Of a DNA stretch of 6,902 nt, positions 1 to 6,902 are shown piece by piece. Location: contig JAJFFA010000056.1 in the NCBI GenBank assembly GCA_021776885.1, forward strand, positions 1 through 6,902. Reading direction: 5' to 3'. Positions within the stretch are counted from its first letter, which is position 1; the number at the start of each line of letters is the position of its first letter. The notes below the pieces were generated by a model that was not told the DNA's origin, made no database searches, and saw only the letters and a program-made list of their open reading frames with translations. The position numbers and the translations under genes were made by a program. The DNA is from Planctomycetota bacterium. Lineage in GTDB: Bacteria > Planctomycetota > UBA1135 > GCA-002686595.

Positions 1-441
1 CTGCGCGAGCTCTTCCAGGTGAAGGCGCTCAACCTGAGCGTCGCGGTGTGGGTCGGCTTCCTGGCCCTCTTCGGCATCGCCACCGACGACGGGGTCATCA
101 TGGCGACGTATCTCAAGCAGACCTTCGACAGGGACAGGCCGCGGGACAGGCACGCGATCATCGAGGCCGTGGTCGAGGCGGGCAAGCGCCGCATCCGCCC
201 CTGCTTGATGACCACGGCGACGACCACCCTGGCGTTGCTGCCGGTCCTGACCTCCACAGGGCGTGGGGCAGACGTGATGGTGCCCATGGCCATCCCCTCC
301 GTCGGGGGCATGACGGTCGCACTGATCACGATCTTCGTCGTGCCCACGCTCTACTGCCTGGTCGAGGAGCTGAAGTTCCGCGCTCGCGGCTCAGAAGCGC
401 CGGAACCCACCCTCGAGCCCGCGCCCCGCGCAGGCGCCTGA
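1..441 (+). CDS. Heavy-metal efflux RND permease (CusA/CzcA-like), C-terminal fragment
   Basis: This is the last 146 codons of a much larger gene whose frame is open at base 1; full-length members have about 1,000-1,200 residues, so only the end is here. RND permeases of this type are inner-membrane proton antiporters that pass metal cations or drugs to a periplasmic adaptor and outer-membrane channel. Visible are a transmembrane stretch at about residues 12-38 containing GIATDDGVIM, which corresponds to the GVAAETGVVM segment of CusA as I recall it, then the cytoplasmic loop EAGKRRIRPCLMTT (60-72), a helix at about 68-86 and a last helix at about 98-121 ending VVPTLYCLVEEL. The C-terminal tail is short and rich in Pro and Ala. 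The RIRPCLMTT loop and the GIATDDGV helix favour the heavy-metal (HME) branch over the AcrB branch. The metal-binding periplasmic domains lie outside the window, so the substrate cannot be named. The gene converges on the VOC gene with a 79-bp gap. Confidence 0.88.
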   Translation: MRELFQVKALNLSVAVWVGFLALFGIATDDGVIMATYLKQTFDRDRPRDRHAIIEAVVEAGKRRIRPCLMTTATTTLALLPVLTSTGRGADVMVPMAIPSVGGMTVALITIFVVPTLYCLVEELKFRARGSEAPEPTLEPAPRAGA

Positions 442-520
442 GACGACGCGGCTCCCGAAGCAGCGCGGCTTGTAGCTGGCGTCGCCCGCCCTGGCGGACG
501 GCAAGCTGGCCAGTGCTCGC

Positions 521-1003
521 CTACTCCTGCCAGAGGCCGTGCTCGATGCCGCCCAGGATGTAGATGGCGAAGCGGCCGCGCTCGGGGATCGGCATCGGTG
601 GGATGGCGATCTCCGCGCCCGCCGCCCGGGCCGCTTCGACGGCGGCTTCGATGTCGTCGACCCGTACGTACGGCCGCACCACGGGCGCTTCGTCCGCCCG
701 CAGCGGCGCGCGGACCCCGATCAGCCCGCCGCCCGCGAGCTGTGCCGTGCGGGCGTTGCCGAGCCCGGCCTCGGGCTCGCTGAAGCTGACGCTGTGGAGC
801 TCCTCGAGCGCGTCGCAGGTCGCGTCCAGCTCGGGGGTGACGATCTCGAGATAGTGGATCTGTATGGCCGGCCTCTTCAAGGTCTCTCGTGTCTCGTGCG
901 CCGGCTGGTCCTGATGGATCGTGGAGTCCTGGACCTGGAACGTGCACACGGCGATCGCGGGGAGCAAGCCGAAGAGAACAGAGCGCAGCGTGGAGGGAAT
1001 CAT
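521..1003 (-). CDS. VOC/glyoxalase-fold protein with N-terminal export signal
   Basis: A 160-residue protein. Residues 1 to about 25 form a hydrophobic leader (VLFGLLPAIAVC) that looks like a signal peptide. Cys20 is not preceded by a good lipobox, so a lipoprotein is unlikely. From about residue 46 a single VOC domain follows: strand IQIHYLEIVTP with His50 in the first metal-ligand position, a helix (LDATCDALEEL), the turn SFSEPEAGLGNARTAQL, strand LIGVRAP, then the second half with PYVRVDDIEAAVEAARAAGAEI and the ending YILGGIEHGLWQ. VOC proteins include glyoxalases, dioxygenases and resistance proteins. I cannot assign a reaction: the second-half strand PYVRVDD lacks the usual histidine, so the metal site may be incomplete or differently built. 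It lies 24 bp downstream of the amidohydrolase on the same strand and is probably co-transcribed with it. No Shine-Dalgarno is seen before its ATG; a TAGCCT hexamer sits 7 nt upstream of the start. Confidence 0.85.
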   Translation of the reverse strand: MIPSTLRSVLFGLLPAIAVCTFQVQDSTIHQDQPAHETRETLKRPAIQIHYLEIVTPELDATCDALEELHSVSFSEPEAGLGNARTAQLAGGGLIGVRAPLRADEAPVVRPYVRVDDIEAAVEAARAAGAEIAIPPMPIPERGRFAIYILGGIEHGLWQE

Positions 1004-1027
1004 GGGCGTCAGGCTACTGCATGGCCT

Positions 1028-2467
1028 TCAACGCACGCTACCTTCGACCGAAGCGCGCAGCTGCTCGGGGGAGTAGCGCGTGCCGGCCTGGAAGACCCAC
1101 CTCGTGCGTGAAAGGTCGGTGATCTCGGCGCCCGGGTCGCCGTCGACGACGACCAGATCCGCCAGCTTGCCGGGGGCGATGCTGCCGAGTTCGGCCTCGA
1201 GTCCCAGGGCCCGGGCCGCCTCCAGGGTGCAAGCCCGGATGGCCTCGAGCTCGGTCAGGCCCGCTTCGACCAGGAGTGCGACCTCGCGCTGCAGGGCGTA
1301 GCCCGGCAGGATCTCGGGGAACACCGGGTCGGTGCCGCAGACGATCGATCCGCCCGCGGCATGCACGCGGCGCACGAGCTCACGCTGCTTGTCGAGGACC
1401 GCGCTGGCGAGCTCCGCGAACGCGGCGCTGGTGTCCGTCGAGGTGCCCTTCGACAGCTTGCGGGAGCGCAGCTTCGCGAAGGCCTGCAGCCGCGCGGCCT
1501 CGCCCTGGGCGGCCTGGGGCGAGAGATAGCGCTCCCAGCCCTCGACCAGCTCGAGGGGGCCCGCGAAGAGCGCCTCGAAGATCACGCTGGTCGGGTCCAG
1601 GACGACGCCCTGGGCGACGATGCGCTCGATCAGACTCGCGCCCAGGCCCTGCTCGAAATCGATCGAAGCCAGGCCTGCGAGGAAGGCCGGGTCGAAGGCC
1701 TTCGACATGTCCGGGCGCCCGAACTCGGACATGGCGAAGATGCCGTGCTCGAGGCGGTCGATGCCCAGGTCGATCGCCTCGTGTGCGCTGAGCGAGCCGA
1801 GGTGGCCGGTGACCCGTAGACCCTCCTCGTCGGCCACGTCGATCAGCGCGGCCAGCTCGGCGCGGGTGAGCTCCGTGTAGACCTTGACGCCGTCGATGCG
1901 GTCCGCCCAGTCGCGCAGCCGCGCGCGAGCGGCGTCTGCGTCGGCGAAGCCATTCATCCAGAGATCGGCCGCGCCGGCGTTGGTGAAGTACGGGCCCGCG
2001 CTGAAGATGCGTGTGCCCACCTCGTCGCCCGCGCGCTGGGCGTCGCGGAAGGCCAGGGTCGCCTCGGGGTCGAAGTCCCCGGGCGAGAAGACCGTGGTGA
2101 CACCGCCGGCCAGGAAGAGCCGGGCGAAGGGGCGCAGCTGGTTCGAGAGACGGCCGGCGACGTTGGAGTAGAGGTGCCCGTGCATGTCGATCAGGCCGGG
2201 CAGGATCGTGTGACCCGTGAGGTCCAGGACGCGGGCCGCGGGGGGAATCTCGAGCTCCGGGCCGACGGCGAGGATGCGCTCGCCCTGCAAGAGCAGCATG
2301 CACTTGCGCCGCGCTGCGGCCCCCGTGCCGTCGATCACGTCGGCGCCGACCAGGGCCACGAGCCCACCCGCGCGTCGAACCACCCCGTTCGCCGAGTCGG
2401 GGCGAGGCGGCGCGGCGGCGACGACGAGCAGGGCCAGGAAGCTGAGGCGCAGCCACAAGGTTCGCAT
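1028..2467 (-). CDS. Exported metal-dependent amidohydrolase (imidazolonepropionase/prolidase-like)
   Basis: A 479-residue amidohydrolase-superfamily enzyme (Amidohydro_1 type), a usual length for the group. Residues 1 to about 20 (MRTLWLRLSF, then LALLVVAAA) form a signal peptide with two arginines in the n-region, so the enzyme is expected in the periplasm or outside the cell. An N-terminal beta part (GADVIDGTG, 41-49) leads into the barrel. Metal ligands visible are the HxH motif in LPGLIDMHGHLY (His96, His98), Lys195 in GVKVYTEL as the likely carbamylated bridging lysine, His222 in VTGHLG, His241 in RLEHGIF, and the catalytic Asp380 in CGTDPVFPE. The C-terminus has the usual LGSIAPGKLADLVVVDGDP. 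The active site therefore looks complete. Relatives hydrolyse cyclic amides, dipeptides, lactones or organophosphates, and the sequence does not say which. The ATG at 2467 is preceded by AGGA with a 7-nt spacer. Transcription is divergent from katG and continues into the VOC gene. Confidence 0.92.
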   Translation of the reverse strand: MRTLWLRLSFLALLVVAAAPPRPDSANGVVRRAGGLVALVGADVIDGTGAAARRKCMLLLQGERILAVGPELEIPPAARVLDLTGHTILPGLIDMHGHLYSNVAGRLSNQLRPFARLFLAGGVTTVFSPGDFDPEATLAFRDAQRAGDEVGTRIFSAGPYFTNAGAADLWMNGFADADAARARLRDWADRIDGVKVYTELTRAELAALIDVADEEGLRVTGHLGSLSAHEAIDLGIDRLEHGIFAMSEFGRPDMSKAFDPAFLAGLASIDFEQGLGASLIERIVAQGVVLDPTSVIFEALFAGPLELVEGWERYLSPQAAQGEAARLQAFAKLRSRKLSKGTSTDTSAAFAELASAVLDKQRELVRRVHAAGGSIVCGTDPVFPEILPGYALQREVALLVEAGLTELEAIRACTLEAARALGLEAELGSIAPGKLADLVVVDGDPGAEITDLSRTRWVFQAGTRYSPEQLRASVEGSVR

Positions 2468-2541
2468 GGCTCGATCCTAGTGCCGAGCGGGAGGGGCGAT
2501 CCGCTGCCATGTGTATGTCTTTCGCTCCCTCCGCGCCGGCG

Positions 2542-2555
2542 AATCGGACCCGATT
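2542..2555. repeat. Inverted repeat AATCGG-AC-CCGATT, possible operator
   Basis: This is a perfect 6-bp dyad with a 2-bp spacer, centred about 80 bp upstream of the amidohydrolase start. It is too short for a stable RNA hairpin with a 2-nt loop, so a dimeric protein-binding site is the more natural reading. The regulator is unknown, and chance occurrence is possible. Confidence 0.35.
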
Positions 2556-2651
2556 TCTCGAGTCCTCGGCGCCCCGCGCGGCAACCGAGTGCGGCCTCAG
2601 AACCGCCTCCATGGCCCCCCAGGGGCCGGGAACGAGCGACTGACGCCGGGC

Positions 2652-2688
2652 ATAGGTTCGCCCTATCACGGGCATCGGAGCTTGCGAT
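2652..2688 (+). promoter_or_regulatory. OxyR-type tetrapartite operator upstream of katG
   Basis: The first half, ATAGGTTCGCCCTAT at 2652-2666, matches ATAGnTnnnAnCTAT at 9 of 10 defined positions (C replaces the inner A). It is followed by exactly 7 bases (CACGGGC). The second half, ATCGGAGCTTGCGAT at 2674-2688, keeps the outer dyad (ATcG and CgAT) but not the inner T and A. E. coli OxyR, as a tetramer, contacts four ATAGnT elements in consecutive major grooves with this geometry. The element ends 26 bp before the katG -10 candidate, so its centre would lie near -57, suitable for contact with RNA polymerase. An OxyR-type regulator is encoded directly downstream of katG. Confidence 0.72.
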
Positions 2689-2714
2689 TGGAAGGTCGGC
2701 GCCGAGCCGTCGAG

Positions 2715-2720
2715 TCTAAT
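2715..2720 (+). promoter_or_regulatory. Candidate katG -10 element TCTAAT
   Basis: TCTAAT differs from TATAAT at one position. No good -35 hexamer lies 16-18 bp upstream; the nearest, TTGGAA at 2688-2693, is 21 bp away and abuts the OxyR operator. A poor -35 beside an activator site is typical of OxyR-dependent promoters. Transcription would start near 2727, giving a leader of about 50 nt. Confidence 0.5.
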
Positions 2721-2766
2721 GCCTCGGCCGCTCGCATCGACGAGGGGCCAGAGCGCACCGAGACCC

Positions 2767-2773
2767 GGAGAAG
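2767..2773 (+). promoter_or_regulatory. katG ribosome-binding site GGAGAAG
   Basis: GGAG ends 6 nt before the ATG at 2777, which supports that start and therefore the full signal peptide. Reading back in frame from 2777 there is a TAA at 2717 and no ATG, GTG or TTG in between, so no longer form is available. Confidence 0.7.
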
Positions 2774-2776
2774 ACC

Positions 2777-5065
<2,289 letters not shown>

Positions 5066-5082
5066 TCCTGGGGAACCCGCCG

Positions 5083-5113
5083 GACCCCCGCGAGGATCTC
5101 TCCCGCGGGGGTC
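5083..5113 (+). terminator. GC hairpin between katG and oxyR (terminator or attenuator without U-tract)
   Basis: GACCCCCGCG (5083-5092) is perfectly complementary to CGCGGGGGTC (5104-5113). Inside, GGA/TCC (5094-5096 with 5101-5103) adds three pairs around a TCTC loop, leaving one bulged A, for about 13 bp in all. It begins 17 nt after the katG stop codon. No T-run follows, so it is not a textbook intrinsic terminator. It could reduce readthrough, protect the katG mRNA 3' end, or do both. Confidence 0.55.
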
Positions 5114-5121
5114 TCGGCGAC

Positions 5122-5127
5122 TACAAT
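5122..5127 (+). promoter_or_regulatory. Candidate oxyR -10 element TACAAT (possible leaderless start)
   Basis: TACAAT differs from TATAAT at one position and ends 7 nt before the oxyR ATG, so transcription would begin at or next to the start codon. GGAG at 5129-5132 leaves only 2 nt to the ATG, too close for a normal Shine-Dalgarno. No recognisable -35 hexamer is present; that position falls in the hairpin. Confidence 0.35.
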
Positions 5128-5134
5128 CGGAGCG

Positions 5135-6040
5135 ATGGAACGTCCCACGCTGCGCCAGCTCGAGTACTTCGTGGCCGTCGCGGAACGGCTGAGCTTCAGC
5201 AAGGCCGCGGAGTCGTGCTTCGTGAGCCAGCCTTCGCTCTCGGCTCAGATCGCCCAGCTGGAGGCCACCCTGGGGGTCAAGCTCTTCGAGCGCGACCGCC
5301 GCGGTGTGCGGCCCACGGCGGCCGGCGAAGCCCTGCTTGCGGGGGCGCAGGAGACGCTGGCGTGTTGTGACCGCTTCGGTCAGCTGGCGAAGTCCTTCGG
5401 CGCGCCCCTGACCGGGCCCCTGCGCCTCGGGGTCATCCCCACGATCGGGCCCTACCTGCTCCCGAAGGTCCTGCCGTCCGTCTCCAGGTCGTGCCCGGAG
5501 CTGCGGCTGTTCCTGCGCGAAGACACGACGGCGCGCCTGCTCGAGCAGCTCGCAGAGGGCCGACTCGATCTCCTGTTGCTGGCGATCGATCTCGAACTCG
5601 GGCCCGTGGTGACGCTGCCGCTCTTCTCGGACCCCTTCGTGCTGGCCGTCCCCGAGGGGGACGAGCTGGACCGCCCGCAGGACGCGAGCCTCGCGGACCT
5701 GAAGGGGCGCGACATCCTGCTGCTCGAGGAAGGGCACTGCCTGCGGGACCAGGCCCTGGCGCTGTGCGACTCGGCGGACGCCCGCGAGATGGGGGGCTTC
5801 CGCGGCTCCAGCCTGGGCACGATCACGCAGATGGTCGCGGGGGGGCTGGGGATCACACTGCTCCCCGAGCTGGCCATCGAGCGCGAGGCTGCGGCCGTAC
5901 CCGGCTTGCGCACGGTGCCCTTCGGTGCGGACGGTCCCTCGCGCGCCGTGGGGCTGGCCTGGCGTCAGAGTTCGCCGCGGGGCGACGAGTTCCGCGCCCT
6001 GGGCGAAGCCATGGCGAGCGCCTACGCGCGGGGCGTCTGA
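5135..6040 (+). CDS. oxyR: OxyR-type LysR-family peroxide sensor and transcription regulator
   Basis: A 301-residue LysR-family protein, close to the 305 residues of E. coli OxyR. Residues 3-62 form the winged helix-turn-helix (LRQLEYFVAVAERLSFSKAAE, then VSQPSLSAQI and GVKLFERDRRGVRPTAAGE). A linker helix follows, then a periplasmic-binding-protein-like sensor domain from about 94 (GPLRLGVIPTIGPYLLPKVLP). EEGHCLRDQALALC carries Cys202 and Cys211, nine residues apart as in E. coli Cys199/Cys208, with His201 and Thr103 also conserved; these form the peroxidatic site and redox disulfide. GITLLPELAI (239-248) is likewise typical. The position matching E. coli His218 is Gly221 here. In the cytoplasm, oxidised OxyR activates genes such as katG, and an OxyR-type operator precedes katG. 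The 69-bp gap to katG contains a hairpin and a possible promoter of its own. The start agrees with the family N-terminus but has a poor Shine-Dalgarno. The gene overlaps the convergent methyltransferase gene by 19 bp. Confidence 0.95.
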   Translation: MERPTLRQLEYFVAVAERLSFSKAAESCFVSQPSLSAQIAQLEATLGVKLFERDRRGVRPTAAGEALLAGAQETLACCDRFGQLAKSFGAPLTGPLRLGVIPTIGPYLLPKVLPSVSRSCPELRLFLREDTTARLLEQLAEGRLDLLLLAIDLELGPVVTLPLFSDPFVLAVPEGDELDRPQDASLADLKGRDILLLEEGHCLRDQALALCDSADAREMGGFRGSSLGTITQMVAGGLGITLLPELAIEREAAAVPGLRTVPFGADGPSRAVGLAWRQSSPRGDEFRALGEAMASAYARGV

Positions 6041-6902
6041 GGCGCGGGCTTGGAAGCCAGGAGACGGAAGCCCTGGGCGCGGAAGTTCGTGCGGCCGGGG
6101 TGGGCGGCCTCGAGCGCGGCCTGCATGGGCTCCGAGGGCGCCGGGTCGGCGAAGACGTGCTCGAGGCGCTGGATGACCAGGCCGCTCGCGTCGAAGATGC
6201 GGTAGTAGTCGTCCTCGAACAGGCGGTTGATGTGCGGGTGTCCGTAGGCGCCGCGCGCGGCCCTGCTGGCGATGTCGGCGCCGTGGGTCGGCTCGACGAA
6301 GGCGCGCAGCTCCTCCGGCCCCCAGAGCAGGTGCGACCAGGGCGGCAGCACGCCATCCTCGAAGGTCAGGAGCGGCGTGTCCCCATCGGCGCCGAGGACC
6401 CAGGTGTGGTGGCCGTGGGCCGAGCTCCAGATGGGCGAGAACTCGGTGAAGAGCAGGCCGCCGGGGCGCAGCACGCGCTCGATCTCGCCCAGCACCCGGT
6501 CGAGGCCGTGGATGTGCTCGAAGGCGCACGAGGAGAAGGCGACGTCGATCGAGTCGTCGGGCAGCGGGAGGTCCTCGGCGCTGACGTCGAGCACTGAGTG
6601 GAAGCGGCCCGCGCTGGGCGCGGCCATGGGATCGACGGAGGTCCAGCTCTTCGCCTTCAGGGCGCAGACGGCAGCCTCGGGGAGCGCGCCGCCGATCTCG
6701 AGCACGCGCTTGCCGCGGAAGGAGGCGATCTCTTCACAGTGGGACAGGGCCTGGATCACCCAGTGGCCGACGCTGGTCACGCCGCCCGAACCCTCTGCGG
6801 CGACGGCGGGGCGTCCGCCCTCCGGCGGCGCGCCGACGGAGGCAAGGTTCGCGCGGTAGAGCTCGCGCTCCGGAGAGCTGCGCTGCGCAGCGCTGAGGAA
6901 AC
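6022..6902 (-). CDS. Class I SAM-dependent methyltransferase, 5' end outside the window
   Basis: The frame runs without a stop from the right edge to a TAG at 6022-6024, giving at least 293 codons. A GTG at 6780 could give a 252-residue product, but it has no Shine-Dalgarno. The 40 codons upstream of it (with a segment SPERELYRANLASVG) hold no stop and no ATG, GTG or TTG, so the true start probably lies beyond 6902. Numbered from that GTG, the Rossmann methyltransferase motifs are: motif I KRVLEIGG (24-31), the acidic end of strand 2 at Asp50 (WTSVDP), DVSAEDLPLPDDSIDVAFSS (65-84), AFEHI (86-90), and the post-motif helix and strand LGEIERVLRPGGLLFTEF (97-114). The following segment PIWSSAHGHHTW, with PPWSHLLW later, resembles methyltransferases found in cell-surface glycan clusters, but that is a weak hint. 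The substrate is unknown. It is convergent with oxyR and probably unrelated to the peroxide response. Confidence 0.87.
   Translation of the reverse strand, partial: FLSAAQRSSPERELYRANLASVGAPPEGGRPAVAAEGSGGVTSVGHWVIQALSHCEEIASFRGKRVLEIGGALPEAAVCALKAKSWTSVDPMAAPSAGRFHSVLDVSAEDLPLPDDSIDVAFSSCAFEHIHGLDRVLGEIERVLRPGGLLFTEFSPIWSSAHGHHTWVLGADGDTPLLTFEDGVLPPWSHLLWGPEELRAFVEPTHGADIASRAARGAYGHPHINRLFEDDYYRIFDASGLVIQRLEHVFADPAPSEPMQAALEAAHPGRTNFRAQGFRLLASKPAPQTPRA

Larger units (their letters stand above)
2468..2776. promoter_or_regulatory. Divergent intergenic regulatory region between the amidohydrolase gene and katG
   Basis: These 309 bases contain no convincing gene: the open frames crossing them are continuations of antisense frames. 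The katG-proximal part holds an OxyR-type operator, a -10-like hexamer and a ribosome-binding site, each listed separately. The amidohydrolase-proximal part holds a 14-bp inverted repeat (2542-2555). A short GC hairpin, GGCCCC-CCA-GGGGCC, lies between them at 2613-2627 with no recognisable role. The stretch carries several AT-rich islands (about 2511-2525, 2551-2556 and 2652-2666) against a GC-rich background, as expected of promoter DNA. Confidence 0.75.

Noticed and set aside
484..499. Short hairpin after the VOC stop codon (minus strand GTCCGC-CAGG-GCGGGC)
   Set aside because: It has six pairs including a G-U, no T-run, and lies in GC-rich DNA where such stems are frequent. I see no confident terminator in the 79-bp gap between the RND and VOC genes.
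2613..2627. GGCCCC-CCA-GGGGCC hairpin in the intergenic region
   Set aside because: It has only a 6-bp stem with a 3-nt loop, is not next to a gene end or start, and has no T-run. It is recorded but given no function.

Overview
The window looks like chromosomal DNA of a high-GC Gram-negative bacterium. Three things point that way: G/C-dominated third codon positions, the C-terminal end of a heavy-metal RND efflux pump, and three consecutive genes whose products carry export signals. I cannot name the phylum; a myxobacterial, planctomycete or related lineage would fit but is not shown by the sequence. There are no RNA genes, insertion sequences, CRISPR arrays or long repeats.

Layout. The 3' end of a CusA/CzcA-type RND permease gene (1-441, +) runs in from the left and converges on a two-gene minus-strand unit: a secreted metal-dependent amidohydrolase (2467-1028) followed 24 bp later by a small secreted VOC/glyoxalase-fold protein (1003-521). 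A 309-bp divergent intergenic region (2468-2776) separates that unit from a plus-strand pair: a catalase-peroxidase with a signal peptide (katG, 2777-5065) and an OxyR-type LysR regulator (oxyR, 5135-6040). oxyR ends in a 19-bp tail-to-tail overlap with a minus-strand SAM-dependent methyltransferase (6022 to beyond the right edge), whose reading frame stays open through the end of the window.

How the parts work together. katG and oxyR form a peroxide-response module. OxyR keeps the redox cysteine pair (Cys202/Cys211) and Thr103. A 37-bp element at 2652-2688, upstream of katG, matches the tetrapartite OxyR operator ATAGnTnnnAnCTAT-N7-ATAGnTnnnAnCTAT in layout, with the 7-bp spacer exact. A -10-like TCTAAT follows at 2715 and a good ribosome-binding site (GGAGAAG) precedes the katG ATG. 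The 69-bp katG-oxyR gap holds a strong GC hairpin, which would let little or variable transcription pass into oxyR. That suggests a partly insulated positive feedback loop.

The most interesting points are the predicted export of a KatG that otherwise looks like the cytoplasmic form, the intact operator, and a TAnnnT hexamer 6-7 nt before the ATG of three genes, which hints at leaderless transcription. I found no clearly new system: the window is mostly recognisable families with an unusually legible regulatory region.
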